Assembly (NCBI GenBank): GCA_018261615.1 | Contig: JAGTSE010000013.1 | Location: forward strand, 1-64,000 | Length of the DNA stretch: 64,000 nt | From: Pseudomonadota bacterium | GTDB taxonomy: Bacteria; Pseudomonadota; Gammaproteobacteria; Enterobacterales; Enterobacteriaceae | Direction of reading: 5' to 3' | Part shown: piece after piece, positions 1 through 11,357 of the stretch | Numbering within the stretch: position 1 is the first letter of the stretch | How the letters are laid out: each line of letters starts with the position of its first letter | Made by a program: the position numbers and the translations under genes | Notes under the pieces: generated by a model | Databases searched by the model: none | Seen by the model: only the letters and a program-made list of their open reading frames with translations | Told to the model about the DNA's origin: nothing

Positions 1-32
1 GCGCGGAGGGTGAGACATTATCCAAGGGCAGT

Positions 33-67
33 AAAAAAGAAACCGCAACGCTACGCGTTACGGTTTC
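33..67 (-). terminator. Hairpin with U-run on the minus strand
   Basis: Bases 39-50 and 56-67 form a 12-bp stem with one mismatch and a 5-base loop. Read on the minus strand the hairpin is followed by six T residues (33-38), the form of an intrinsic terminator. It lies about 450 bases beyond the 3' end of zupT, which could be the gene it serves, or it may act with a gene outside the window. Confidence 0.45.
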
Positions 68-94
68 CATCAAAAGCTTAACTGACAAGCATTA

Positions 95-119
95 CAGCCG
101 AAAGCTGCGGATTTTTTTT
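95..119 (+). terminator. Weak hairpin followed by T8 tract
   Basis: A short CAGC/GCTG stem (95-98, 104-107) is followed by CGGA and eight T residues (112-119). It resembles a weak plus-strand terminator for a gene ending left of the window; in E. coli ribB converges on zupT here. The stem is only 4 bp, so the call is tentative. The rest of 1-300 shows no supported gene. Confidence 0.3.
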
Positions 120-261
120 GCCTGTCCTGCGTCAATGTTTGTCGCGTTTATAATATTCACGCATTGAAATTTCACGGTGCTACTTATAAAGTGGTACTTG
201 CACTACGGGTATGGAAAGCGGTTTTAAAACCTTATAAGTCATTAAGTTAATGCTATTTTGT

Positions 262-281
262 CATTGGTTTGTTAACCAATG
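262..281. repeat. Perfect 8-bp inverted repeat in the leader of the small gene
   Basis: CATTGGTT (262-269) and AACCAATG (274-281) are exact inverted repeats separated by TGTT. They lie 25 bases before the ATG at 306, just upstream of the ribosome binding site. It could be an operator or an mRNA hairpin that affects translation of the small membrane protein; no binding protein can be named. Confidence 0.5.
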
Positions 282-305
282 TTTGCCGCAAATAAGGGAG
301 GAAAT

Positions 306-479
306 ATGTTTATCTCATGGTACTGGCTTCTGGCGATTGTCATCGTCGTTTTCGGCTATGTCCACGTACTTAAACGTCATTGCAAAGCCTGCCGCCACGA
401 TCGTGAAGCGATCTATAAAGCCTATCAACGAGTGCTCGAAGAGCTGAAGAAAACTCGCCGCGTCGGGCAGGGTGAATAA
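306..479 (+). CDS. Small single-pass membrane protein, unrecognised
   Basis: A 57-residue product that I do not recognise. Residues about 4-20 are strongly hydrophobic (WYWLLAIVIVVFGYVHV) and should span the inner membrane. The remainder is a basic, helical tail with a CKAC motif (a CxxC pair near residues 27-30) that could bind metal or form a disulphide. The ATG at 306 was chosen because a very strong Shine-Dalgarno sequence (AAGGGAGGAAAT) lies just before it. The gene sits where E. coli has ribB converging on zupT. Its stop codon is 34 bases from the 3' end of zupT, so the two genes are convergent. Function is unknown. Confidence 0.65.
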   Translation: MFISWYWLLAIVIVVFGYVHVLKRHCKACRHDREAIYKAYQRVLEELKKTRRVGQGE

Positions 480-513
480 GACGCGTCAGCGCTCAGCAAG
501 AGCGCCCCAAGCC

Positions 514-1290
514 TCAGCCGCTAAACCCCATCGCCTGCAACGCTACCAGGCTTAAGCCCATCACCGACATACCGCACAGTACGCCGTAGCTGGGGTTGTT
601 GTTGGGATCGATCTCTTTCGCCAGCGGCATCAGTTCATCCACCGACAATGCCACCATAATCCCGGCGACGGTTGCCATAATGGCGGCCATCACCACTGGA
701 GAGACCAGGCTGCCGAGGATCAACCACGCCAGGACGCCGCCGAGGATCTCTGCCAGCCCTGAGATCCCCGCCCAGAATACCGCGCTGCGTTTTGAACCTG
801 TAGCCGCGTAAACCGGCCCGGCAACCGCAAGTCCTTCAGGAATATTGTGCAATGCGACCGCAAAGGCGATACCGAGGCCTAATTCCAGGTCGTTACTGGC
901 GGTGACATAGGTGGCGATGCCTTCCGGAAAGTTGTGGAGGCTGATACCCAGCGTCAGCAAAATGGCGGTACGGCGCAGACCGCGCGAAAATGTTTGCTGC
1001 GTACCCTGCATTAAATCCTGTGGATGCGCATGGGGTAAAATGCGATCCAATGCGAAATACCCCAGCAGGCCCACGACAAACATGCCATAACCGAGCATCG
1101 GTGACATATTTTCCGTCGCCAGCGCAGCGGGCAACATCTCCATTAACGAAATCAGTAACATGATTCCCGCAGCAAAGCCGAGCGAGAATGCTAGTACGCG
1201 GTTTGATGGTTTCTGGCCTAATACGCCAAGAATCGCGCCAATAAAGGTCGCTGCGCCAGCCAGGATGGTCAGAATCAACGGTACTGACAT
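514..1290 (-). CDS. zupT: Zinc/divalent metal uptake transporter ZupT
   Basis: ZIP-family inner-membrane importer of Zn2+ and, in E. coli, also Fe2+, Mn2+ and Co2+. The 258-residue product matches the usual length of about 257. It has about eight predicted membrane segments and the two signature transmembrane metal sites, [11 protein letters not shown] and [10 protein letters not shown], each with His, Asn and Glu ligands. The start codon is preceded by GGAG. Immediately upstream (1306-1324) is a Fur-box-like sequence, which suggests iron-dependent expression. ygiD is divergent, as in E. coli. Confidence 0.97.
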   Translation of the reverse strand: MSVPLILTILAGAATFIGAILGVLGQKPSNRVLAFSLGFAAGIMLLISLMEMLPAALATENMSPMLGYGMFVVGLLGYFALDRILPHAHPQDLMQGTQQTFSRGLRRTAILLTLGISLHNFPEGIATYVTASNDLELGLGIAFAVALHNIPEGLAVAGPVYAATGSKRSAVFWAGISGLAEILGGVLAWLILGSLVSPVVMAAIMATVAGIMVALSVDELMPLAKEIDPNNNPSYGVLCGMSVMGLSLVALQAMGFSG

Positions 1291-1305
1291 GAATTACTCC
1301 TTTAT

Positions 1306-1324
1306 GATAATCATTCTCATTAAT
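1306..1324. promoter_or_regulatory. Fur-box-like site upstream of zupT
   Basis: Read on the zupT strand the 19 bases ATTAATGAGAATGATTATC match the Fur consensus GATAATGATAATCATTATC at 15 of 19 positions. The site ends 15 bases before the zupT start codon, so a bound repressor would cover the promoter or leader. Binding is inferred. Confidence 0.6.
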
Positions 1325-1486
1325 GTAAGAGTTCGTTAACGTAAAAGCGAGGCCGGAGCCTTATCTTTACTTGATGCTTACATTCAAAATTACTGATGAT
1401 CTTCATCATGGTTATCTGAGTTCTTCACACCATGAAAAGGCGTAATGTGTTGTTATCAAATTGACACCCTAAGTAAGGATATCACC

Positions 1487-2275
1487 ATGTCTGCCCCTCG
1501 TATGCCAGCACTGTTCCTGGGCCACGGTAGCCCAATGAATGTTCTGGAAGATAACGTTTATACCCGCGCCTGGGGAATGTTAGGCGAGACGCTGCCGCGC
1601 CCGAAAGCGATTGTGGTGGTATCCGCCCACTGGTTTACCCGTGGCACTGGCGTTACCGCGATGGAAGCGCCGAAAACCATCCATGATTTCGGTGGTTTCC
1701 CACAGGCGCTGTACGATACTCATTACCCGGCACCGGGATCGCCGGAACTGGCTCAGCACCTGGTTGATTTACTGGCACCTGTACCCGTTGTACTTGATAA
1801 GGAAGCCTGGGGTTTTGACCACGGCTCCTGGGGCGTGCTGATTAAAATGTACCCGAATGCCGACATCCCGATGGTACAGCTCAGTATCGACAGCACGAAG
1901 CCAGCGGCATGGCATTTCGAGATGGGTCGCAAGCTGGCGACGCTGCGTGATGAGGGCGTTATGCTGGTGGCCAGCGGCAACGTGGTGCATAACCTGCGTA
2001 CCGCGCGCTGGCATGGTGAAAATACGCCGTATCCGTGGGCGACATCGTTCAACGATTATGTGAAAGCGAACCTCACCTGGCAGGGGCCGGTTGAGCAGCA
2101 TCCGCTGGTAAATTACCTCGATCATGAAGGCGGATCGTTGTCTAGTCCAACGCCGGATCACTACCTGCCGCTGCTGTATGTGCTGGGCACATGGAACGGC
2201 ACTGAGGCTATCACTATCCCGGTGGACGGTATTGAGATGGGTTCGCTGAGTATGCTTTCGGTTCAGGTTGGTTAA
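1487..2275 (+). CDS. ygiD: 4,5-DOPA-extradiol-dioxygenase family protein YgiD
   Basis: Member of the LigB-like class III extradiol dioxygenase superfamily; E. coli YgiD has 4,5-DOPA dioxygenase activity. The start at 1487 (MSAPRMPALFLGHGSPMN, 262 residues) is preferred over an upstream ATG at 1445 because AAGGAT lies before it and the E. coli core protein begins at the same point. The metal-site pattern is visible: an early GHGSP, then SAHWFT, a GFDHGSWG block and SGNVVHN. These His and Asp/Glu residues bind a single non-haem metal. It is transcribed away from zupT. Physiological substrate in enterobacteria is uncertain. Confidence 0.93.
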   Translation: MSAPRMPALFLGHGSPMNVLEDNVYTRAWGMLGETLPRPKAIVVVSAHWFTRGTGVTAMEAPKTIHDFGGFPQALYDTHYPAPGSPELAQHLVDLLAPVPVVLDKEAWGFDHGSWGVLIKMYPNADIPMVQLSIDSTKPAAWHFEMGRKLATLRDEGVMLVASGNVVHNLRTARWHGENTPYPWATSFNDYVKANLTWQGPVEQHPLVNYLDHEGGSLSSPTPDHYLPLLYVLGTWNGTEAITIPVDGIEMGSLSMLSVQVG

Positions 2276-2382
2276 AACAAAGGAGGGCTCTGGCAGCCAC
2301 CCTTTCCATTGTCATTCCTGATCACCCCTAAACCCACTGCTGGGGAGGTGGTGATGGATCCTATAAGGCTATAGCCTGAAGA

Positions 2383-2511
2383 ATGCCATGCCGGAATATC
2401 TCTGCTTACTCACCACAAGTAAAAGAAGACAAACCGACATGGAGCTTCATTGTCATCACGGCGATGGTTTTTACGTTATTCGGTAAAAATATGCGGATAG
2501 AAACGTGACAG
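2383..2511 (+). CDS. Possible 42-residue hydrophobic small protein
   Basis: An ATG at 2383 opens a 42-codon frame with a polar start and a hydrophobic stretch [15 protein letters not shown] near its end. It fills most of the 200-base gap between ygiD and ygiC and overlaps the 3' end of ygiC by 36 bases on the other strand. The ribosome binding site is weak. It may be a chance frame or a remnant; listed only because the residue pattern looks protein-like. Confidence 0.15.
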
Positions 2512-3636
2512 ATCCTGGGTGATCAGCGCGCGATCTTCACGAATGCCGATTCCTGCTGGCTGATCATTGATCAGCCAGCTGCCGATCAGCGTATAACTGT
2601 CGCCGAATTTTGGCAGCGGGTGGAACTGCTGCACAATCATGCCCTCTTCGCCGTATGGTCCTTCAACGGCCTCAACCGTTTTTCCGTTCTCAACGATCGA
2701 TACATTTGCGCCTTCACGGGAGAAAATCGGTTTCACGACGTACTTTTCCATTTGCGGATAATCGTCTTCGGCAAAGTAAGCAGGCAGCAGATTGGGGTGA
2801 TTGGGGAACATTTCCCACAGCAACGGCAACAGCGCTTTATTGGAAATAATGCTCTTCCAGGCGGGTTCCAGCCAGCGCACACCGGCATCTTCCAGCTTGG
2901 TGGAGAATATTTCGCGCAGCATGTATTCCCACGGATAAAGCTTGAATAGGTTGCCAATCACCTGATCCTGAAGGTCGGTAAACTGGCCTTTCTCGCCAAG
3001 GCCGATATCCTCGATATAGAGGAACTCCGATGCCAGTTCCGCTTCTGCCGCGCAATCCTGCAAATACTGCACGGTACCGCGATCTTCAACGGTATCCCGG
3101 CAGCAAGTGAAGTGCAGCAACTGGAAACCGTGCTGCTCGCGAAGCTCGGCGAAACGCGCAATGAGCTGCTCTTGCAGGCTGTTGAATTGATCGCTACCCG
3201 CTGGTAGGTTTCCGGCGTTAAGCTGGTCTTCCAACCAGATCCACTGGAAAAAAGCAGCTTCATACAGAGATGTCGGCGTATCTGCATTATTCTCCAGCAA
3301 TTTGGGTTCGCCCACTCCATCCCAGGCGAGATCGAGACGCGAGTAGAGCGAGGGTTGCTGCGTTGCCCAGGACTGGCGTACAAAGCCCCAGGTGTGTTTT
3401 GGCATGCGGAATTTGGCCATCAGCTCGTCGCTGGCAACCACTTTTTCCACCACTTTCAGGCACATCTGGTGCAGCTCGGCAGTCACTTCTTCCAGCTTCT
3501 CGACCTGAGCAAGCGTCAGCTTGTAGTACGCTTCTTCACACCAATACGGTTCTCCATACATGGTGTGAAAATTAAAACCATATTCAGTGGCTTTTTCGCG
3601 CCAGTCCGGGCGCTCGGTAATTGCGATTCTTTCCAT
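2476..3636 (-). CDS. ygiC: ATP-grasp glutathionylspermidine-synthase-like protein YgiC
   Basis: Homologue of the C-terminal synthetase domain of glutathionylspermidine synthase, expected to have an ATP-grasp fold and make an amide bond; the true substrate of YgiC is not established. The 386-residue length equals E. coli YgiC and the sequence is near-identical through the family blocks [31 protein letters not shown] and [14 protein letters not shown], the last holding the ATP-binding lysine and arginine. The start [10 protein letters not shown] at 3636 was chosen over a codon two residues upstream by comparison with E. coli. It follows ygiB by 5 bases and is probably co-transcribed with tolC-ygiB. 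Confidence 0.95.
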   Translation of the reverse strand: MERIAITERPDWREKATEYGFNFHTMYGEPYWCEEAYYKLTLAQVEKLEEVTAELHQMCLKVVEKVVASDELMAKFRMPKHTWGFVRQSWATQQPSLYSRLDLAWDGVGEPKLLENNADTPTSLYEAAFFQWIWLEDQLNAGNLPAGSDQFNSLQEQLIARFAELREQHGFQLLHFTCCRDTVEDRGTVQYLQDCAAEAELASEFLYIEDIGLGEKGQFTDLQDQVIGNLFKLYPWEYMLREIFSTKLEDAGVRWLEPAWKSIISNKALLPLLWEMFPNHPNLLPAYFAEDDYPQMEKYVVKPIFSREGANVSIVENGKTVEAVEGPYGEEGMIVQQFHPLPKFGDSYTLIGSWLINDQPAGIGIREDRALITQDLSRFYPHIFTE

Positions 3637-3641
3637 GATCA

Positions 3642-4310
3642 TTAACCGCCCATTGAGCGGGTTGGCGTACCGCTTACGCGACGCTGCATCGTGTTCTGTT
3701 TCGCGACAGACTCACCGAAGCCGCCACGGGTCACCGTAGTTGTGGTCGCCGGTTTTGGCGCCATGGCCGTTTTCGGTACGGTCATGGTGCGGCCTGGCTG
3801 TGCTGCGCCATAGCCTTTACCGGATGCATCGGTGTACTGACCATAAGCAGGGCTTGCCGGATTACGCGAGCTGAACAGCGGTTGCTGGGCAAAACCTGCG
3901 CCACCGCCCATCAGGCGGCCCATCATATAGCCCGCCATCAGCGGCATCCAAAAGCTGCCGCCGGATTGTGCCTGTGCCTGATTTTCCGGTGCCGTGCCTG
4001 CCTGAACAGGGGTCTGCTGACACTGGCCTTCACCAAATTCAGCAACACAGTCTTCGCGCGTTGCGTACTTCGGTGCCGTACGCTCAGCTTCTTTCCGCGC
4101 GTTGTTGTAAGCGGTTTTACACTCCGCGCTTTTCCCCGGGTTTGCTGACGAACAATCGTCCGCATTCTGGTACAGGGAAACCGTTTCGTCGCTTTTTTCA
4201 CAGCCCGCCAGCATGAAAACGGCAGTCACCGCCAGTGCAACAGGCGTTAAATGACGTGCGCTCCAGCTTTTGCGGAACGTCGCGTGTTGAATGTTTTTTG
4301 TCCGTTTCAT
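3642..4310 (-). CDS. ygiB: DUF1190 putative lipoprotein YgiB
   Basis: The 222-residue product corresponds to E. coli YgiB (DUF1190). After a basic N-terminus, a hydrophobic segment [14 protein letters not shown] ends in a lipobox-like LAGC, so the protein is probably exported and lipid-anchored. The C-terminal half is low in complexity, rich in Gly, Gln, Ala and Thr. The start MKRTKN at 4310 has AGGA upstream. It lies between tolC and ygiC on the same strand; in E. coli ygiB and ygiC are co-regulated with tolC. Function is unknown. Confidence 0.93.
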   Translation of the reverse strand: MKRTKNIQHATFRKSWSARHLTPVALAVTAVFMLAGCEKSDETVSLYQNADDCSSANPGKSAECKTAYNNARKEAERTAPKYATREDCVAEFGEGQCQQTPVQAGTAPENQAQAQSGGSFWMPLMAGYMMGRLMGGGAGFAQQPLFSSRNPASPAYGQYTDASGKGYGAAQPGRTMTVPKTAMAPKPATTTTVTRGGFGESVAKQNTMQRRVSGTPTRSMGG

Positions 4311-4412
4311 TGTTATCTTCCTGGATCCCAAAGGCATATGTAAAACGCTCAGGATAGAGGATGAGTGGTTGAAATTAAAGCGAGGAGGGTAGGCCTTTAC
4401 GTTGCCTTACGT

Positions 4413-4437
4413 AAAAACGGGGGCTAAATTGCCCCCG
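4413..4437 (-). terminator. Intrinsic terminator downstream of tolC
   Basis: CGGGGGC (minus strand, 4437-4431) pairs with GCCCCCG (4424-4418) around a 6-base AT-rich loop. Five T residues follow on the minus strand (4417-4413). Its place 18 bases past the tolC stop fits a terminator, perhaps leaky so that ygiBC are read through. Confidence 0.8.
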
Positions 4438-4454
4438 CTGCGGATCGGTGCTGA

Positions 4455-5891
4455 TTAGCGTTTAGCTTTGGTACGTGCTACGGCAGGCTGTACGTTGCCG
4501 TTGAAGTTATCAACGCTGGCGTCCTGCTGCGTGTTCTCCGGTGCCACGCTTTCCGGCGTGGTAGAGATGTTTTTACCCAGCGTATTGTTCAGCGCCAGCA
4601 GATCCTGTTCGTTCAGCGTACCCAATGCTGATTTGATATTCAGCTGATTAATCAGGTAGTTGTAACGTGCGCTTGAGAGCTGTTGCTTGGCGTTATACAA
4701 CGTGGTTGTCGCATCCAGCACATCAACAATGGTACGCGTACCCACGGAGTAACCTGCTTCCATCGCATCCAGAGAGCTTTGGGCAGAAACAACTGCTTGT
4801 TTGTAGGCGTTGATGCTGCTGATAGACGCGTTCACGTTGTTGAAAGAGGAGCGCACGTTCTGTACGACGCTGCGATGCGCGCTTTCCAGTTGTTCACTTG
4901 CGCCAACAAAGTTGTACTGCGCCTGTTTCACCTGCGAATTCACCTGACCGCCCTGATACAGGGGGAGTGAGAAGCTCAGGCCGACTTTGTTCTGACCGGC
5001 ATTCACATCATCATATTGCGACGTATTGGTTTTTGAACCGCTGTAGGACGTGTTAGATACACCCGTGGAGGCAGTCAGGTTCAGGGTCGGGAGATGGCCA
5101 TCCTGCGCCTGGCGGATTTGCTCGCGGGCCAGATCCTGGCTCAAACGCGCCTGCAGCAGCGTCAGGTTACGGTTTTCCGCTTCCTTCAGCAGCGCATTAA
5201 CCGCCTGCGGCTTGTTCGTTTTGAAATTGTCGACATTCAGCGACGCCAGTTCCGGATAGTAGTTGCCGGTAACCTGACGCAGTGCTTCCACCGCGTTGTC
5301 GAGGTTATTACGCGCGGTGACTTCATTCGCCAGTACGGTATCATACTGTGAACGAGCGTTCTGTACGTCGGTAATGGCGACCAGGCCGACATTGAAACGC
5401 TGAGTGGTTTGATCCAACTGGCGATAGATCGCCTGTTTCTGCGCTTCGGTGTAGGAAAGGGCGTCGATCGCACTCAGTACGTTGAAGTAGGCCGTCGCGG
5501 TGTTAAGAATCAACGTTTGCTGGTCGGCCTGCCAGGTCACATCCTGAATACCTGCGGTTTTTTCCTGTAACGTCAGCGCACGCCATTTTGACATATCAAA
5601 AATGGTCTGCGTCAATTGCAGAGAAGCGCTGGTAGCGTTGGAGTTCACGCCTTTGCTGTCACGGTAGCCGTTGGCATAATCGTAATCTGCACCCAAACCG
5701 AGCTGAGGCAGTAACGGGCTGCGCGCTTCGTTAATTTTCTCGAAAGCAGCGTCGCGGTCCGCTGCGGATTTACGCAGGTCCGGGTTACTTAAGCGTGCCT
5801 GCTGATAAACCTGCAGCAGGTTTTCTGCCTGGCTCATGGTGCTGAAACCCGTCAGGCTCAGACCGATAAGGAGGGGGAGCAATTTCTTCAT
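4455..5891 (-). CDS. tolC: Outer-membrane efflux channel TolC
   Basis: Trimeric outer-membrane channel-tunnel used by AcrAB and other tripartite pumps and by type I secretion. The 478-residue precursor begins MKKLLPLLIGLSLTGFS and has a signal peptide cut after SQA, giving mature ENLLQVYQQARLSNP as in E. coli. Two OEP repeats follow. The start at 5891 was chosen rather than the MQM start two codons upstream, following current E. coli annotation. The C-terminal tail after about residue 440 is variable, as usual. A marbox-like site lies at 5980-5998. nudF is divergent. Confidence 0.97.
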   Translation of the reverse strand: MKKLLPLLIGLSLTGFSTMSQAENLLQVYQQARLSNPDLRKSAADRDAAFEKINEARSPLLPQLGLGADYDYANGYRDSKGVNSNATSASLQLTQTIFDMSKWRALTLQEKTAGIQDVTWQADQQTLILNTATAYFNVLSAIDALSYTEAQKQAIYRQLDQTTQRFNVGLVAITDVQNARSQYDTVLANEVTARNNLDNAVEALRQVTGNYYPELASLNVDNFKTNKPQAVNALLKEAENRNLTLLQARLSQDLAREQIRQAQDGHLPTLNLTASTGVSNTSYSGSKTNTSQYDDVNAGQNKVGLSFSLPLYQGGQVNSQVKQAQYNFVGASEQLESAHRSVVQNVRSSFNNVNASISSINAYKQAVVSAQSSLDAMEAGYSVGTRTIVDVLDATTTLYNAKQQLSSARYNYLINQLNIKSALGTLNEQDLLALNNTLGKNISTTPESVAPENTQQDASVDNFNGNVQPAVARTKAKR

Positions 5892-5979
5892 TTGCATTCC
5901 TTGTTGTGAAGCAGTATTAGCGCTGGTCTAAATTGGGAAAAAATAATCGCCGATTCTAGCAGAAACGGACACCGCTTAA

Positions 5980-5998
5980 GCTTGGCGTTACGTGCCAT
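5980..5998 (-). promoter_or_regulatory. Marbox (MarA/SoxS/Rob site) of tolC
   Basis: On the minus strand the sequence ATGGCACGTAACGCCAAGC fits the marbox consensus AYnGCACnnWnnRYYAAAY at all but one defined position. It lies about 90 bases before the tolC start. E. coli tolC is a known mar/sox/rob regulon member with a marbox upstream. Confidence 0.75.
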
Positions 5999-6098
5999 TG
6001 GCGTAAATTTGCACCAATCTATCACATAGCGCTTGAAACGATAATTAAACAGGCTTGAAATCTACAGTTTTGTCATTATTTCGAATGAGATGCCGCCA

Positions 6099-6731
6099 AT
6101 GAATAAGCCAGTAATATCCCCAGTGACTTTCACAAAAAACGATGTAGAAATTATTGCACGAGAAACGCTGTACAGCGGTTTTTTTTCGCTCGATCTTTAC
6201 CGTTTTCGCCACCGTTTATTTAATGGTGAAATGAGCGGCGAAGTGCGCCGTGAAATTTTTGAACGCGGCCACGCAGCAGTCTTGCTACCCTTTGACCCAG
6301 TACGCGACGAAGTTGTGCTGATCGAACAGATCCGTATTGCGGCATTCGATACCAGCGAAAGCCCGTGGTTGCTGGAGATGGTCGCCGGTATGATTGAAGA
6401 GGGTGAAAGCGAAGAAGACGTTGTGCGCCGTGAAGTTGTCGAAGAAGCGGGGTTAACCGTTGGGCGCGCAAAAAAAGTATTGAGCTATCTGGCAAGTCCA
6501 GGCGGCACCAGCGAGCGTTCCGCCGTCTTTGTCGGTGAAGTGGATGCCACCCAGGCCGAAGGTGTTCATGGTCTGGTGGATGAAAACGAAGATATTCGGG
6601 TTCATGTGGTGAGTCGGGAGCAGGCTTACCAGTGGGTAGAAGAGGGGAGAATCGATAACGCAGCATCTGTCATCGCCCTGCAATGGCTGCAACTGCATCA
6701 TGAGAACTTACGAAACGAGTGGAAAAAATGA
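6099..6731 (+). CDS. nudF: ADP-ribose pyrophosphatase NudF
   Basis: Nudix hydrolase that cleaves ADP-ribose to AMP and ribose 5-phosphate. The Nudix box is intact in the form [20 protein letters not shown] followed by AG, fitting GX5EX7REUXEEXGU. With the start at MNKPVIS (6099; GAGA upstream) the product has 210 residues, against 209 in E. coli. Another ATG three codons earlier (6090) is possible. Its stop codon overlaps the yqiB start (ATGA), the first of a tightly packed nudF-yqiB-cpdA-yqiA-parE run. Confidence 0.96.
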   Translation: MNKPVISPVTFTKNDVEIIARETLYSGFFSLDLYRFRHRLFNGEMSGEVRREIFERGHAAVLLPFDPVRDEVVLIEQIRIAAFDTSESPWLLEMVAGMIEEGESEEDVVRREVVEEAGLTVGRAKKVLSYLASPGGTSERSAVFVGEVDATQAEGVHGLVDENEDIRVHVVSREQAYQWVEEGRIDNAASVIALQWLQLHHENLRNEWKK

Positions 6732-7150
6732 AGCGCTATACACCTGACTTCCCTGAAATGATGCGCCTGTGCGAAACCAATTTCGCTCAGTTGCGTCGTC
6801 TGTTGCCGCGTAATGATGAAGCGGGCCAAACGGTGAGCTATCAGGTGACTAACGCGCAATACCGGTTAACAATAGTAGAAGCGACGCGTTATACGACGTT
6901 GGTGGAAATTGAACAGACGGTGCCTGCCGTGAGTTACTGGAGCCTGCCGTCCATGACGGTACGCTTGTACCACGACGCGATGGTCGCTGAAGTGTGTTCA
7001 AGTCAGCAGATCTTTCGTTTCAAAGCGCGTTATGATTATCCTAATAAAAAGTTGCATCAACGCGACGAAAAGCATCAAATTAATCAGTTTCTGGCCGATT
7101 GGCTACGTTACTGTTTAGCACATGGAGCAATGGCGATTCCGGTTTGTTAG
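6728..7150 (+). CDS. yqiB: DUF1249 protein YqiB
   Basis: A 140-residue protein nearly identical to E. coli YqiB (DUF1249), of unknown biochemical function. Conserved stretches seen are [19 protein letters not shown] at the start and [20 protein letters not shown] near the end. No signal peptide or membrane segment is visible, so it is probably cytoplasmic. The ATG at 6728 overlaps the nudF stop by the ATGA arrangement, which suggests translational coupling. Confidence 0.94.
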   Translation: MKRYTPDFPEMMRLCETNFAQLRRLLPRNDEAGQTVSYQVTNAQYRLTIVEATRYTTLVEIEQTVPAVSYWSLPSMTVRLYHDAMVAEVCSSQQIFRFKARYDYPNKKLHQRDEKHQINQFLADWLRYCLAHGAMAIPVC

Positions 7151-7174
7151 CGTCATGAAACCTAAGGACACCAT

Positions 7175-8001
7175 TTGGAAAGCCTGTTAAACCTCTCTCT
7201 GGCCGGTGAGTCCAGAGTCAGGGTCTTACAAATTACTGATTCTCACCTGTTTGCCGAAAAGCACGAGACGCTGTTAGGGGTTAATACCTGGGAAAGTTAT
7301 CAGGCGGTACTGGAGGCTATCCAGGCCCAGCAGTGCCCTTGCGATCTGATCGTCGCCACCGGTGACCTGGCACAGGATCACTCTGCTGCGGCTTATCAGC
7401 ATTTTGCTGAAGGCATCGCAAGATTCACTGCGCCTTGCGTCTGGTTACCGGGTAATCACGATTTCCAGCCCGCCATGTACAGCGCATTGCAGGATGCGGG
7501 AATATCCCCTGCAAAACGCGTATTTATCGGTGAACGCTGGCAAATTCTGCTGCTGGACAGCCAGGTATTTGGCGTCCCGCATGGTGAATTGAGTGAATTT
7601 CAGCTTGAGTGGCTGGAGAATAAACTCTCCGACAGCCCGGAGCGGCACACCTTGCTGTTGCTTCACCATCATCCGCTGCCATCCGGTTGTAGCTGGCTCG
7701 ATCAGCACAGCCTGCGTAACGCGGGCGAACTGAATAATGTGCTTCAGCGCTTCCCAAAAGTGCGCCACCTGCTGTGCGGGCATATTCACCAGGATCTGGA
7801 TCTCGACTGGAATGGCCGCCGCCTGCTGGCGACGCCGTCAACCTGCGTGCAGTTCAAACCGCACTGCGCCAACTTTACGCTCGATACCATTGCACCGGGC
7901 TGGCGCTGGCTGGATCTCTACGATGACGGAACGCTACATACTGAAGTCTGCCGGCTGGAGAGCACGCAGTTCCGCCCCGATACGGCTTCAGAAGGCTACT
8001 A

Positions 8002-8002
<1 letters not shown>
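7175..8002 (+). CDS. cpdA: 3',5'-cyclic-AMP phosphodiesterase CpdA
   Basis: Class III metallophosphodiesterase that hydrolyses cAMP and so damps CRP-dependent control. The five metal-binding blocks are present: DSH (near residue 22), GDLAQD, GNHD, LLHHHP and GHIH. The product is 275 residues, the same as E. coli CpdA. The start is a TTG at 7175 preceded by AAGGA; E. coli cpdA also uses TTG. Its TAA stop overlaps the yqiA ATG by one base. Confidence 0.96.
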
Positions 8003-10511
<2,509 letters not shown>

Positions 10512-10529
10512 TAAATCCCATCACGAAAC

Positions 10530-10554
10530 AGGGATGCTTAGCGCATCCCTTTTT
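10530..10554. terminator. Intrinsic terminator between parE and hutG
   Basis: GGGATGC (10531-10537) and GCATCCC (10543-10549) form a perfect 7-bp stem, with five T residues (10550-10554). It lies 20 bases after the parE stop and just before the 3' end of the convergent hutG, so it may serve both directions. Confidence 0.85.
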
Positions 10555-10556
10555 AC

Positions 10557-11357
10557 TTAACGGCTCAGGTTTTGGTCGCCCCATGCAAGCGCCGTGTTTA
10601 TCAGGGCACTCAGCAGTTCGCGAAAGCGTTCGCTCTTCTCTTCGGAGAATGCAAAGCTCACCTCATCCATGTAGCAGCACTGCGCCACTTCCAGTTGCAC
10701 CGCATGGATGTTTTGTTGCGGTGCACCGTAATGGCGGGTGATATACCCTCCTTTAAAGCGGCCGTTGAGCACTTTGGTGTAGCGCGGAAACGCGTCGCAG
10801 CAGTCCAGCAATGCGCGGCTCAGCTCCGGCGCGCAGCTTGCCCCATCGGCAGTGCCGAAATTCAGATCCGGCAGTTTGCCCTCAAACAAACGCGGAACCA
10901 CCGATTTGATGGAGTGCGCATCCCACAGCAACACGTAGCCGAAGGTGTCGCGCAACCTCGCCAGCTCCTGCGCCAGCGCCTGGTGATAAGGCTGCCATAT
11001 GTTGTGCAAAATGGCGGCTTTCGTGGCGTCATCCGGCGCTTTGCCCGCTTCGAACAGCGGCTCGCCGTCAAAAAAAGTCCCCGGGAACAGGCCGGTGGTC
11101 GCTGTGCTGTATAGCGGTTTGTCATTCGCCGGGCGGTTTAAATCCACTACATAGCGGGAATAATTGGCGCTCAGCACGCTGGCGCCAAGCTCGCGAATCG
11201 GCTGATACAGCAGCGGAATATGCCAGTCCGTATCCTCCAGGCGCTGCGCCCGCGCGGTAAGAGCGCCAGCGATCTCCGGTGTCAATTGCGTGCCGGGATG
11301 GGGCATGCTGACCAGCAGCGGCAGCCGACCCTGATGTAATTCGAATTCGTTAGTCAT
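10557..11357 (-). CDS. hutG: N-formylglutamate deformylase HutG
   Basis: Hydrolyses N-formylglutamate to glutamate and formate, the last step of the five-step histidine pathway. The 266-residue product belongs to the N-formylglutamate amidohydrolase family (Pseudomonas HutG), not the arginase-like formiminoglutamase also called HutG. Family blocks are [12 protein letters not shown] at the N-terminus, [19 protein letters not shown] and GGYITRHYG. The start [10 protein letters not shown] at 11357 overlaps the hutI stop by 8 bases. It is the last gene of hutU-hutI-hutG. Having this enzyme beside HutF on the same island is consistent. Confidence 0.93.
   Translation of the reverse strand: MTNEFELHQGRLPLLVSMPHPGTQLTPEIAGALTARAQRLEDTDWHIPLLYQPIRELGASVLSANYSRYVVDLNRPANDKPLYSTATTGLFPGTFFDGEPLFEAGKAPDDATKAAILHNIWQPYHQALAQELARLRDTFGYVLLWDAHSIKSVVPRLFEGKLPDLNFGTADGASCAPELSRALLDCCDAFPRYTKVLNGRFKGGYITRHYGAPQQNIHAVQLEVAQCCYMDEVSFAFSEEKSERFRELLSALINTALAWGDQNLSR

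Noticed and set aside
1..300. Tail of ribB or an FMN riboswitch at the left edge
   Set aside because: None of the frames matches the RibB C-terminus and no riboswitch core was seen; ribB probably ends left of the window.
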